This document shows positions 33,977 to 42,796 of a stretch of 64,000 nucleotides of DNA, in pieces. The stretch spans positions 1 through 64,000 of the forward strand of contig CALXSJ010000014.1 in the NCBI GenBank assembly GCA_944391115.1. The letters are read 5' to 3'. The first letter of the stretch is position 1, and every line of letters starts with the position of its first letter. The position numbers were made by a program, and so were the translations under genes. The stretch comes from an uncultured Victivallales bacterium (lineage in GTDB: Bacteria; Verrucomicrobiota; Lentisphaeria; Victivallales; UBA1829). The notes under the pieces were generated by a model, which was not told the DNA's origin, ran no database searches, and worked only from the letters and a program-made list of their open reading frames with translations.

Positions 33977-34717
33977 TCAGAGCATCGCGGCAATTTCACG
34001 GGCCGCATCCCGGAGCAAAGACGCATAGGAAAGCGTCTGTTCGCGCAGATACAGCTCCGAACCGGAAACGCTGAGCGCACAGAGAGCGGAACCGTCCGGC
34101 GCCGTCACCGGCGCGGCCACACAATATACACCGCGTTCGTGCTCGCAGTCATCCACAGCATACCCCTTTTGCCGGATTTCCGCAAGCTCTTTTTCCAGCG
34201 CATCCGCATTGGTGATGGTATTCCCCGTAAATGCCGTAAATTCAATTGAACGGATGACGGCACCCCGCTCCCGTTCGGGAAGAAAAGCCAGCATGGCCTT
34301 CCCGACACCGGTGCAGTAGAGCGGGCTGCTCTTCCCGATCATCGATCCCATCCGGACGGACCGGACACCTTCCACCTTGTCGATATAGACCACCCGCGCA
34401 TTTTCCATCCGCGCGAGATGCACGGTCTCATGCGTCCGTTCGGCCAGCGCGGCAAGGACCGGGTGCGCAATCCGGATCAGCGGATTCTGATTCGCCGCCT
34501 GACTGCCCAGGCGCGAGATCGCCGCCCCGAGGCAATAGCGCTGTTCCTGCTTCACCAGATACCCGCGTTCCGTCAGAAACTTCAGCATCCGGAACACGGT
34601 GCTCTGCGGAATCCGCGTCATCCCGCTGATCTCGCGCCCCTTCAGTCCGTCACGGCTGGAGGCGATCAGCTCCAGAATCTCAAAGATTTTCGCAAAACTT
34701 TTTTCTCCGTCTTTCAT
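33977..34717 (-). CDS. IclR-family transcriptional regulator
   Basis: 246 aa from the ATG at 34717, the usual IclR length; the upstream ATG at 34777 would overlap the operator. Winged helix: LIASSRDGLKGREISG, then IPQSTVFRMLKFLTERGYL. The effector domain contains the family signatures VYCTGVGKAMLAF and DDCEHERGVYCVAAPV. It diverges from the galactonate operon with an inverted repeat between, so it very probably represses or activates dgo-type genes in response to a sugar acid. Confidence 0.94.
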   Translation of the reverse strand: MKDGEKSFAKIFEILELIASSRDGLKGREISGMTRIPQSTVFRMLKFLTERGYLVKQEQRYCLGAAISRLGSQAANQNPLIRIAHPVLAALAERTHETVHLARMENARVVYIDKVEGVRSVRMGSMIGKSSPLYCTGVGKAMLAFLPERERGAVIRSIEFTAFTGNTITNADALEKELAEIRQKGYAVDDCEHERGVYCVAAPVTAPDGSALCALSVSGSELYLREQTLSYASLLRDAAREIAAML

Positions 34718-34774
34718 GTCCTGAAAATCCTTTCCGCGGAAAAAAGAAAATTCCGCTTGCAATTTCATCAAAAA

Positions 34775-34818
34775 CAATATATAGTTATATTGTAAGAATT
34801 CAATCTCACATTATGAGA
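34775..34818. promoter_or_regulatory. two inverted repeats in the IclR/galactonate divergent promoter
   Basis: CAATATA-TAGT-TATATTG is a perfect 7-bp dyad at 34775-34792, and TCTCA-CATTA-TGAGA is a second dyad at 34804-34818. They lie between the IclR start and the kinase start and are good operator candidates. Confidence 0.6.
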
Positions 34819-34848
34819 AAATTTAAAATTTTTCAAGGAGGATGTCCT

Positions 34849-35952
34849 ATGGAAACCGGAAAACCCATTGCCTGCTTCGGTGAAGTCATGCTCCGGCTGG
34901 GAGCGCCGGGGAAGCTGCGTCTTGCCCAGAGCCTGCCGGGAACGCTGGAAGCCACGTTCGGCGGGGGAGAGGCCAATGTCTGCGCATCGCTTGCCATGCT
35001 CGGGAGCAAAAGCCGTTATCTGAGTGCGCTGCCGGACAATCCGGTCAGCCGCGCCTTCGCCGCGCAGCTCCGCGGCATCGGCGCCGATACGGATCACATC
35101 CTTTATACGCAGGGGGGGCGCATGGGAATCTACTTCGTGGAGCATGGCGCAGCGCAGCGTCCCTCGAATGTCATCTACGACCGCGCGCACTCGGTCATTG
35201 CCGAATCCGGACCGGAATGCTATGATTTCGAGTCCATGCTGTCCGGCTGCGGGCACCTGCATATCACGGGCATCACGCCGTCTCTGAGCGAAAAGGCGTA
35301 TCTGGCAACCCTGCACCTTGCGGAAAAAGCCGCGGAGATGGGAATCTCCGTCTCCTGCGACCTGAATTTCCGGAAGAAACTCTGGAGATGGAAGGAGGGG
35401 ATGGCGCCACGGGAGCTGGCGGCGGCGTGCATGGAAAAAATCGTCGCCTGCGCGAATCTCATCATCGGCAACGAAGAGGACGCCGCGGATGTCTTCGGCA
35501 TCCATGCGGACGGCACGGCTGTGGAAAGCGGGAAACTGAACATTCCCGGCTATACCGCGGTTGCGGCCCGCCTTTCCGCCAGATTTCCGAAGGCGGAATT
35601 CATTGCGCTCACCCTGCGGGAAAGCATCTCCGCGGATCACAACAACTGGGGCGGGATGCTGTTCGAATGCAGAACAGGAAAAGCGTATCTGGCGCCGCTC
35701 AACGCCGCCGGACAGTACACGCCGTATGAGATCCGCGACATCGTGGACCGCTTCGGAGGCGGCGACTCCTTCTGCGCGGGACTGATCCATGCGCTGAGCA
35801 CCCCCGAATATTCCGCTCCGGAAACGGCCATCCGCTTTGCAATTGCGGCAAGCTGCCTGAAACACACGATAAAAGGCGACTACAACTATGCAACATGCGC
35901 GGAAGTCGTCTCCCTGATGAACGGCAGCGCATCCGGCAGGGTCAGACGCTGA
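34849..35952 (+). CDS. PfkB-family sugar kinase, likely 2-keto-3-deoxy sugar-acid kinase
   Basis: 367 aa from the ATG at 34849 with AAGGAGG upstream. IACFGEVMLRLGAP and the FGGGEANVCASLAMLG substrate/glycine segment match KDG kinases; the ATP-site motif VDRFGGGDSFCAGLIHAL contains the catalytic Asp (GGGDSF). DLNFRKKLW is also typical of KdgK. In the pathway it would phosphorylate 2-keto-3-deoxygalactonate (or gluconate). It starts a three-gene operon with a dehydratase and a DgoA-like aldolase. In the classical E. coli pathway this step is done by the unrelated DgoK, so a PfkB enzyme here is a replacement. Confidence 0.9.
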   Translation: METGKPIACFGEVMLRLGAPGKLRLAQSLPGTLEATFGGGEANVCASLAMLGSKSRYLSALPDNPVSRAFAAQLRGIGADTDHILYTQGGRMGIYFVEHGAAQRPSNVIYDRAHSVIAESGPECYDFESMLSGCGHLHITGITPSLSEKAYLATLHLAEKAAEMGISVSCDLNFRKKLWRWKEGMAPRELAAACMEKIVACANLIIGNEEDAADVFGIHADGTAVESGKLNIPGYTAVAARLSARFPKAEFIALTLRESISADHNNWGGMLFECRTGKAYLAPLNAAGQYTPYEIRDIVDRFGGGDSFCAGLIHALSTPEYSAPETAIRFAIAASCLKHTIKGDYNYATCAEVVSLMNGSASGRVRR

Positions 35953-35964
35953 AGGAGAGGCGGA

Positions 35965-37128
35965 ATGAAAATCACAAAAATCGAACCGGTTCTGGTCGGC
36001 GCGCCCACTCCGGGCGTGGGACTGCTTTCCAGCCGGAACTATCTCTTCATCCGCGTTCATACCGACGAGGGCATCTCGGGACTCGGCGAAGCCACGCTGG
36101 AAAGTCATGACAATGCAGTGCTCGGGGCGCTCAAGGACATCGAAAACCTGGTCCTCGGCGAAGATCCGGCGCGGATTGAGCATCTGACGCAGAAAATGCT
36201 CAAACAGCTCTTCTGGAAGGGCGGCGTCATCAAGGGCAGCGCCATTGCCGGCGTGGAACTGGCGCTGTGGGATATTCTCGGCAAAAGTCTCGGTCAGCCC
36301 GTCTACAAACTGCTCGGAGGCGCCTGCCGGGACAAAATCCGGGTTTACGTCAACGGCTGGAGCGGCGGTTCCCTTGATCCGGCCGTCATCCGGGAAAAAC
36401 TGCATTCGGCAATGGAGGCGGGATATGACGCGTTCAAGTTCAGTCTTGCCCAGCCGGTCTGGCCGCTCAGCGATCCCGCCGGACTCCGCCGAATCGCAAA
36501 GGCCGCGGAAACCATCCGGGAAACCGCCGGTCCGGACGCCATGCTCATGTTTGACGGACACGGACGCTACGACGCGGATTTCGCCATCCGGGTCGCCGGA
36601 ATTCTGCGCGCCCTGGACTTCGCATTTTTCGAAGAACCCTGCCAGCCGGAGGACGAGGAGGGACTGGCGAAAGTGGCGCGCCATGCGGATCTTCCGGTCG
36701 CGTCCGGAGAACGTCTCGCCTTTCTGCCGGAATTCAAGCGTCTGCTGGCCCGCGGATGCGCAAGCGTCGTTCAGCCGGATATCGGGCACTGCTGCGGGTT
36801 CGGCACCGCGCTCAAGGCCGCCCGGCTCGCCGAAGCGTTCAACGCGTTCGTCGCCCCGCACGGACCGATGAGTCCGGTCATCACGACCATCTCGCTGCAT
36901 CTTGACGCCGTCATACCGAACTTCCTGATCCAGGAACGGCTTTTCCTGAACGACTGGAGAAACGAGGTCATCCGGGAACCCCTGCGGGTGGAAAACGGTT
37001 TTCTTACGCTGAATGACAGGCCGGGATGGGGCATTGAACTCAATGACGACGTATGCGCGGCCCATCCGGCGGTGCGCCCCTATACCCCGCAGCTCTACCG
37101 CCCGGACGGAGCGGTCTGCGACTGGTGA
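35965..37128 (+). CDS. dgoD: enolase-superfamily sugar-acid dehydratase, D-galactonate dehydratase-like
   Basis: 387 aa. N-terminal capping domain MKITKIEPVLVG ... YLFIRVHTDEGISGLGEAT; barrel motifs SAIAGVELALWDILGK, the metal ligands in MFDGHGRYD, FFEEPCQPED and SGERL, then QPDIGHCCG and the general acid/base His in VAPHGPMSPV. This pattern is that of the mandelate-racemase family GalD/DgoD group, which converts galactonate to 2-keto-3-deoxygalactonate. The aldolase behind it supports the galactonate assignment, but other hexonates cannot be excluded. Confidence 0.85.
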   Translation: MKITKIEPVLVGAPTPGVGLLSSRNYLFIRVHTDEGISGLGEATLESHDNAVLGALKDIENLVLGEDPARIEHLTQKMLKQLFWKGGVIKGSAIAGVELALWDILGKSLGQPVYKLLGGACRDKIRVYVNGWSGGSLDPAVIREKLHSAMEAGYDAFKFSLAQPVWPLSDPAGLRRIAKAAETIRETAGPDAMLMFDGHGRYDADFAIRVAGILRALDFAFFEEPCQPEDEEGLAKVARHADLPVASGERLAFLPEFKRLLARGCASVVQPDIGHCCGFGTALKAARLAEAFNAFVAPHGPMSPVITTISLHLDAVIPNFLIQERLFLNDWRNEVIREPLRVENGFLTLNDRPGWGIELNDDVCAAHPAVRPYTPQLYRPDGAVCDW

Positions 37129-37184
37129 TTCCGGAAACGGCGTTCCAGACGCCATGCAATCATCCAAACAAAGGAACTGAAACG

Positions 37185-37793
37185 ATGAATCTTGAAACTC
37201 TGCTGAAACAATGTCCCCTGATCGCAATCCTGCGCGGAATCCGCCCGGAAGAGGTGGAAACGGTCTGCGACGTCCTGTATGAATCCGGCATCCTGCTTCT
37301 GGAAATTCCCCTGAATTCGCCGGACGCGCTCCGGAGCATCGAAATAGCGGCGCGCCATGTGAAGTCCCGCCAGCTCGCCGGAGCCGGAACCGTGCTGACG
37401 CCGGAAGAAGCCGCATCCGTCCGTGACGCGGGCGGGGAGTTCATCATTTCCCCGAACACCGACCCGGAGGTGATCCGGGCTTCCAAACGCCTCGGCATGA
37501 TCTCCATTCCGGGTTTCCTGACGCCAAGCGAAGCCTTCTGCGCAATCCGCGCGGGAGCCGATTACCTGAAACTGTTCCCCGCCGGCAACTTCGGCCCCGG
37601 TTATGTCAAGGATCTGAAAGCCGTCATCAAGCATCCGATCCTCGCCGTCGGCGGGATCAACCGGGAAAATCTCCGCTCCTATCTGGACGTCTGCACGGGC
37701 GCCGGAATCGGCAGCGCGCTTTACAAGGCGGGAAAAAGTGCGGATGCGGTACGGGCGGATGCGCAGGCGTTCCTGCAGGCATCCGTCCGCTGA
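37185..37793 (+). CDS. dgoA: 2-dehydro-3-deoxy-6-phosphogalactonate aldolase (DgoA/Eda family)
   Basis: 202 aa. CPLIAILRGIRPEE, LEIPLNSPDA with catalytic Glu40, GAGTVLTPEEA, and ADYLKLFPAGNFGPGYVKDLK with Schiff-base Lys129. The EIPLNSP form and the FGPxYxKxLKAV segment are closer to DgoA than to the KDPG aldolase Eda. It splits the phosphorylated keto-deoxy acid into pyruvate and glyceraldehyde 3-phosphate. It ends the operon; 56 bases with an AAAGGAACTG ribosome site separate it from the dehydratase. Confidence 0.88.
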   Translation: MNLETLLKQCPLIAILRGIRPEEVETVCDVLYESGILLLEIPLNSPDALRSIEIAARHVKSRQLAGAGTVLTPEEAASVRDAGGEFIISPNTDPEVIRASKRLGMISIPGFLTPSEAFCAIRAGADYLKLFPAGNFGPGYVKDLKAVIKHPILAVGGINRENLRSYLDVCTGAGIGSALYKAGKSADAVRADAQAFLQASVR

Positions 37794-37794
37794 C

Positions 37795-37830
37795 GAAAAA
37801 AAACGGGGAAAACGGCATGACGCCGTTCCC
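37795..37830 (-). terminator. intrinsic terminator for the minus-strand oxidoreductase operon
   Basis: On the minus strand GGGAACGGC pairs with GCCGTTTTCCC around a short loop and is followed by CGTTTTTTTTT. It lies between convergent genes, just past the stop at 37842. Confidence 0.75.
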
Positions 37831-37841
37831 GATCCGGAGGA

Positions 37842-38831
37842 TTACGCGCGGTCGGCGGCGCTCTGAATCTCCAGCGTCCGCCGCGTGCTCTGAAGAACGA
37901 CCTGAGTCGTCAGATCCCCCGGCTCGCCGGCAATGTCGCGCAGGAAACTTTCCAGATAATCCATCGGAGCCTGCGCGGGCGGGGCAATCAGCGTGACATC
38001 CTTCCGGCTTTTCAGATAAGCCTTCACGTGCTTGTCGGAGCAGTTGAACTCGATCATGCCGCCGGTTCCCCAGATGTCGAATCTCCAGTAGGTGGGCATG
38101 GAGAAACCGATGGAATCCGGTGCGGCATAGGAGACGTCTCCGAGCACGCCGCAGCCGTTGCTCAAAGTGAGCATGAACTGGGCTGCGTCATTGAAGCAGT
38201 CGCATCCGGAATCGAACGCCTGCCAGGTGCGCGCGGCGACAGTGCCGCTGATTTCCAAACCGGTCAGCCAGGGAATGATGTCAATGGCATGACTCGCAAT
38301 GTCATTGATCGTCCCGCCGTGTTTTCCGGGCTCGAAATACCATGCGGGACGGCTGCCGCGCATCAGGGGATGCTGGCCGCCGAACTGAATCTGCGTAATC
38401 TTCCCGAGCGTGCCGCCGCGGATCAGCTCCCGCGCCGTCGCGAAATTCGGGACGGAGCGCAGTTCATACATGCATCCGACCTTGCATCCGGAGGTTTCCG
38501 CGAGACGCTCGATCTCGTCCAGCTCCGCAAGGGAAGTGCAGAGCGGCTTGTCGGCGATCACATGCTTCCCGGCCTTCAGCGCGCGGGCGGCAAGACTGCC
38601 GCGTTTCGCGTAATAATCCCCGATTGCGACAATGTCGCAGTCCGCACGGCGCAGCATTTCGTCGAAATCCCGGTCGGTCAGCTTGACGTCGGGACGGGTC
38701 GGAAGCAGGGAAGCCGTCTCGTCCTCTTCGCACACGGCGGTCAGCTCCAGGGCGGGATTCCGGAGAACTTTGTCATAAAGGGAAAAGATGTGTCCGTGCC
38801 GGAATCCTGCAAAAGCGATTTTCAGTTTCAT
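37842..38831 (-). CDS. Gfo/Idh/MocA-family oxidoreductase
   Basis: 329 aa. The N-terminal segment IAFAGFRHGHIFSLY replaces the usual GxGxxG by G-F-R-H-G-H, as in a subgroup of this family. VIADKPLCTS carries the catalytic lysine in a DKP version of EKP, and INDIASHAIDIIPWLTG holds the conserved Asp/His pair of the substrate domain. It is translationally coupled (ATGA) to the second Gfo/Idh/MocA gene upstream. The atypical glycine motif may mean altered cofactor binding. Confidence 0.88.
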   Translation of the reverse strand: MKLKIAFAGFRHGHIFSLYDKVLRNPALELTAVCEEDETASLLPTRPDVKLTDRDFDEMLRRADCDIVAIGDYYAKRGSLAARALKAGKHVIADKPLCTSLAELDEIERLAETSGCKVGCMYELRSVPNFATARELIRGGTLGKITQIQFGGQHPLMRGSRPAWYFEPGKHGGTINDIASHAIDIIPWLTGLEISGTVAARTWQAFDSGCDCFNDAAQFMLTLSNGCGVLGDVSYAAPDSIGFSMPTYWRFDIWGTGGMIEFNCSDKHVKAYLKSRKDVTLIAPPAQAPMDYLESFLRDIAGEPGDLTTQVVLQSTRRTLEIQSAADRA

Positions 38832-39943
38832 TTCTGTTTTCCTTTTCTGCTGTTTGCAATCAGTTTCTCAAGTTCAGCGTCAAATTCCTCCGCCTTCAGA
38901 GGCAGAGAGACGGAAGATCCCTTCAGCTGGGAAAGCAGCATCGCGTTGCCGAGCTCCAGGCTGTTGATCCCCTCCGCAGCGGGAGCATAGAGCGGGGTAT
39001 CATGCAGAATCGCCTCGGCGAAGTTTTCGATGATGTCGCGATGCATCGTCGGATTCGCGCCGTTCACGGGGATGTCGATGTGCCAGCGGTCCGGAAAACT
39101 CATGGTGGTCTTCGAAGTCCGGCAGAATTCGGACATCGGAATTTCATTGCGGAGGAACGAGAGTTTCCCGTTTTCAAGGACCAGTCGCCCGCGCTCCGCG
39201 GCGATTTCCAGACGGTTTGTCCCGGGCGCCTCTCCGGTGGAGGTCACGAACATGCCGGTTTTCCCATCCGGATATTCGAGAATCGCGCTGACCTCGTCTT
39301 CGACCTCGATGTCATGGTATTTCCCGAAAAAGACCTTCGCGGTCACGGTCGCCGGCATGCCGAAAAACCACTGCATCAGATCAAGCTGATGGGGGCACTG
39401 GTTCAGGAGAACGCCGCCGCCCTCGCCCGCCCAGGTCGCGCGCCAGGTGCCGGAATTGTAATAAGTCTGGGTGCGGAACCAGTCGGTGATGATCCAGTTG
39501 ATCCGGCGGATCGCGCCGAGTTCACCGGAATCAATCAGCTGCTTGATCTTGATGTTCGTCGGAATTCTGCGCAGACAGAACATTGCGCTGAGTTTGAGTT
39601 CGGAATGCGCCTTTGCGGCGGCGACGAGCCGTGCCGCTTCGGATTTCTGCACGGCAACCGGTTTTTCGACAAGAACGTGGAGCCCGCGCTCCATCGCGCG
39701 CAGGGCGAGCGGCACATGCGAATAGTGCGGCGTGGAAATGATGACGGCATCCACTTTTCCGGAGTCGAACAGAGCCTCGCTGTCGGAAAACAGTTCCGCC
39801 CCGCTCTCCTTCTGACGCTCCAGCGCTTGCGGATCAATATCGCAAAGAGCCGTGAGTTTGCAGTTTTTCAGCTGGCTGACGCTTCTGACGTGAGCGCTTC
39901 CCATCACACCGACGCCGATGATTCCGATTCTGACCACAGACAT
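38828..39943 (-). CDS. Gfo/Idh/MocA-family oxidoreductase
   Basis: 371 aa from the ATG at 39943, preceded by AAGGAAAAG. RIGIIGVGVMGSAHVRS is the NAD(P) motif, LVEKPVAVQ the EKP lysine, and LLNQCPHQLDLMQWFFG the substrate-domain motif with the conserved Asp and His. Probably oxidises a sugar or cyclitol; paired with its paralogue downstream, the two may act in sequence or on epimers. It diverges from the AraC gene at 40049, the likely regulator. Confidence 0.92.
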   Translation of the reverse strand: MSVVRIGIIGVGVMGSAHVRSVSQLKNCKLTALCDIDPQALERQKESGAELFSDSEALFDSGKVDAVIISTPHYSHVPLALRAMERGLHVLVEKPVAVQKSEAARLVAAAKAHSELKLSAMFCLRRIPTNIKIKQLIDSGELGAIRRINWIITDWFRTQTYYNSGTWRATWAGEGGGVLLNQCPHQLDLMQWFFGMPATVTAKVFFGKYHDIEVEDEVSAILEYPDGKTGMFVTSTGEAPGTNRLEIAAERGRLVLENGKLSFLRNEIPMSEFCRTSKTTMSFPDRWHIDIPVNGANPTMHRDIIENFAEAILHDTPLYAPAAEGINSLELGNAMLLSQLKGSSVSLPLKAEEFDAELEKLIANSRKGKQK

Positions 39944-40048
39944 TTTCTTTTCCTTCATTTTCGTTTTTGCCTTTTTCCGGCCATCTGTTATATTATACCG
40001 TAAAAAAAAGTTAAAACAATCACAGTAAAGCTCTTTTTTTTAACAGAT

Positions 40049-40921
40049 ATGCTCAAAAAACTGATTCAGGCGTCGAAAAAGCTTCGGTCTTCTTCCGGTC
40101 TGTTCGTAAACCGCCCGAACGGATACGATTTTGACCTTCCGGACAACATTCTGCTTTTCACCCGGGGCGGTCTCTCCCCCGCGGCGGCCCAGGGAGCAAT
40201 TCACCACCGGCATCTTCTGAATCTGAATCTCGGGTCTCCGTGCGAACTGCTCCTGGACGGCCACCGCTTTCATCTGGAGACGGGAAGCATGTTCCTGATC
40301 TATCCCTACGAAAACCATCTGTTCATGCATACGGATGAACAGGTGTTCCGGCTGATGATTACATTTGAAGTCAAACGCAGCGACATTCTTCCGGAACGGC
40401 GTTCCTGCGCCGCGCTGAACGAGGATTCCGCCCGTCTGGCCTTCGAACTGCTCAGGGCCTACCGGAACAAGGCGGAAAAATGGGATCAGACCCTGCTGCT
40501 CACGCTTCTCCTGAGCCGCTTCCGGCAGGACACGCAGAAAGACGCCGCGGTTCCGGTGTTCCCGGAGGAGGGCGGCTCGTTCGCCCCGCGGATCGTCCGG
40601 CACATCACCACCCATCTGGACGGAGAGCTGGGGCTGGAACATCTCTCGAAGCTGTTTCATATCTCCCGGAGCCATCTGCGGAGGAAATTCCAGGAAGAAA
40701 CCGGAATCAGTCTCGGCGCGTACATCCGCCGGAGCCGGATCACCAAGGCGATGTATTACCTGAACCGGGGGGAAAGAAACATCGGGGAGATCGCCGAACT
40801 CTGCGGCTACTCCTCCATCCAGGCATTCAGCCGCGCATTCCGGAAGGAGGCGGGGGTCACACCGCTCGCCCGCCGGGCGGAGCTGATCGCCCTGCGGAGA
40901 ACCCGCGCGCTGGAATCCTGA
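40049..40921 (+). CDS. AraC-family transcriptional regulator
   Basis: 290 aa. An N-terminal cupin-like sensor (LNLGSPCELLLDGHRFHLETGSMFLIYP is the barrel strand region, cited in part) is followed by the two AraC helix-turn-helix motifs, LGLEHLSKLFHISRSHLRRK and IGEIAELCGYSSIQAFSRAF. No ribosome site is obvious before the ATG. It is divergent from the Gfo/Idh/MocA pair with about 105 bases of AT-rich promoter DNA between. Confidence 0.92.
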   Translation: MLKKLIQASKKLRSSSGLFVNRPNGYDFDLPDNILLFTRGGLSPAAAQGAIHHRHLLNLNLGSPCELLLDGHRFHLETGSMFLIYPYENHLFMHTDEQVFRLMITFEVKRSDILPERRSCAALNEDSARLAFELLRAYRNKAEKWDQTLLLTLLLSRFRQDTQKDAAVPVFPEEGGSFAPRIVRHITTHLDGELGLEHLSKLFHISRSHLRRKFQEETGISLGAYIRRSRITKAMYYLNRGERNIGEIAELCGYSSIQAFSRAFRKEAGVTPLARRAELIALRRTRALES

Positions 40922-41046
40922 ACCCGCTCTCTATCATCTTTCCGCCGGAACGCCATGGAGAAGACATGTGTTCCGGTGCAGTTTTCCTCAAAAACGGGGA
41001 AGAAACGCATTTTTTTCCCGTCCCGTCTGGCTATTTTCCGAAATTG

Positions 41047-41059
41047 TGGTAAATTACCA
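41047..41059. promoter_or_regulatory. short palindrome before pgi
   Basis: TGGTAA-A-TTACCA is a perfect 6-bp dyad about 30 bases before the pgi start. A related TGGTTACCA is present near 46838 upstream of the chromate transporter genes. It may be an operator; support is limited. Confidence 0.3.
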
Positions 41060-41089
41060 TCCTGAAACATAACATCCAAGGAGGATCAC

Positions 41090-42685
41090 ATGGGAACGGA
41101 ATGGATTGACAGGTGCCACAAATATACCATCATTGACGGGGAAAGCGGATTTCAGATCAACTTTGCGGGAATGAACTTCGAGGACAAGGACATCGACGAA
41201 CTCGGCGAACGGTTCGGCGCAGTGAATCTCGAAATGCAGAAAATCGAGCAGGGCGAGATCAAGAACCCCGATGAAAACCGGAAAGTCACGCACTTCACGG
41301 ACCGCTCCATCTACACCGGGTCCCCGATCTACAACGAAGTGGAGGACTTCGTGGCGAAAATCCGCTCCGGCGAAATCAAAGGCTCGACCGGAAAACCATT
41401 CGACGCGGCGATCATCAACGGAATCGGCGGTTCCGCACTCGGTCCCCAGCTCCTCCAGATGGCGATCAACGGACCCTACTGGAACGAACTCTCCGCCGAA
41501 AAACGCAATCATTATCTGCGCATCTACTTCCTCGACAACACCGACACTGCGGGGCTGTACGACGCGCTTCAGGTATGCGACCTCGAAACCACTCTCGTGG
41601 TCAACGTCTCGAAATCCGGCGGCACGCAGGAAACCAAAAACAACATGATCGTCTGCATGGAACAGTATGCCGCAGGAAAGATCGATTTTGCAAAGCACGC
41701 CTGCGCGATCACCATGCGCGGAAGCGAACTCGACACCCTTGCGCGCGGCGGCGGCTGGCTCAAGGTGTTTGAAATGGCGGAGTCCATCGGCGGGCGCACC
41801 AGTGAAACCAGCATCGTCGGGCATCTCCCCGCCGCGCTCGCGGGCATCGACTTCAAGGGGCTTCTCTTCGGCGCGTGCCACATGGACAAACTCACGCGCA
41901 ATCCCAGGCTCTCCCACAATCCGGCCTACATGCTTTCGGCAATGTGGTATCTGGCGGGCGACGGAAAAGGCGACCGCAACATGGTCATCGTTCCGTATTC
42001 CGACCGCCTGATCCTGCTTTCGCGCTACCTTCAGCAGCTGGTCATGGAAAGCCTCGGCAAGGAGAAGGACCTTGACGGCAACACCGTCCATCAGGGACTG
42101 AACGTCTTCGGCAACAAGGGCGGCACAGACGCTCACGCCTTCATTCAGCAGCTCAACGACGGACGTGACGACTTCTTCGTAACCTTCATTGAAGTGCTCG
42201 AAGACAAAATGAGCGCGCCGATCAGCGGCTCCATCGCCATGGGCGACTACCTCCACGGTTTCATGGCCGGACTCTCCAACGCGCTCCGCGGCAAGAAACG
42301 CCAGGTCATCGAAATGCGTATCGGCAAAGTGGACACCTTCAACGTCGGCATGCTGATCGCTCTTTATGAACGCGCTGTCGCCGCCTATGCGGAACTGATC
42401 CACATCAACGCGTTCCACCAGCCCGGCGTGCAGGCATACAAACTTGCAAGCAAGGGCGTCATCCGTCTTCTGACCGACGTCGAAGCGAAACTTCCCGCGT
42501 TTGCGCCGTTCACCGGAACCGCCGCCGAATACGCCGCAAAACTCAATCTTGGAGAAAGCGAATACGAGCTGGAAGGCATTCTGGCGAAACTCGCCGCGAA
42601 CAACGACCGCCGCGAACTGGCGTTCAATCTCCGCCGCGAATGGAACAAGGACAAAGGCTGGGAATACACCGTCTCGGCGAAGTAA
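41090..42685 (+). CDS. pgi: glucose-6-phosphate isomerase
   Basis: 531 aa, the usual length for bacterial PGI. Sugar-phosphate-binding loops are NGIGGSALGPQLLQM and NVSKSGGTQETKNNM; the C-terminal active-site region contains DAHAFIQQLNDG and NAFHQPGVQAYK, with the catalytic Glu/His/Lys set expected for PGI. It interconverts glucose 6-phosphate and fructose 6-phosphate in the cytoplasm. CAAGGAGG precedes the start. It seems to be a stand-alone housekeeping gene. Confidence 0.96.
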   Translation: MGTEWIDRCHKYTIIDGESGFQINFAGMNFEDKDIDELGERFGAVNLEMQKIEQGEIKNPDENRKVTHFTDRSIYTGSPIYNEVEDFVAKIRSGEIKGSTGKPFDAAIINGIGGSALGPQLLQMAINGPYWNELSAEKRNHYLRIYFLDNTDTAGLYDALQVCDLETTLVVNVSKSGGTQETKNNMIVCMEQYAAGKIDFAKHACAITMRGSELDTLARGGGWLKVFEMAESIGGRTSETSIVGHLPAALAGIDFKGLLFGACHMDKLTRNPRLSHNPAYMLSAMWYLAGDGKGDRNMVIVPYSDRLILLSRYLQQLVMESLGKEKDLDGNTVHQGLNVFGNKGGTDAHAFIQQLNDGRDDFFVTFIEVLEDKMSAPISGSIAMGDYLHGFMAGLSNALRGKKRQVIEMRIGKVDTFNVGMLIALYERAVAAYAELIHINAFHQPGVQAYKLASKGVIRLLTDVEAKLPAFAPFTGTAAEYAAKLNLGESEYELEGILAKLAANNDRRELAFNLRREWNKDKGWEYTVSAK

Positions 42686-42796
42686 CCCTTTTCCCGGCAG
42701 AAATCGCCGGAAGAGAAAACGCAAGGAATACGGGGAAACACGCCTTGCCGGAGATTCCGCTCCGGACAGGGCGTTCCCGCTGAAAGGCAGAGCAGC

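Noticed and set aside
34768-37416. Long minus-strand frame (882 codons)
   Set aside because: Antisense to the galactonate operon, no ribosome site, composition of a shadow frame.
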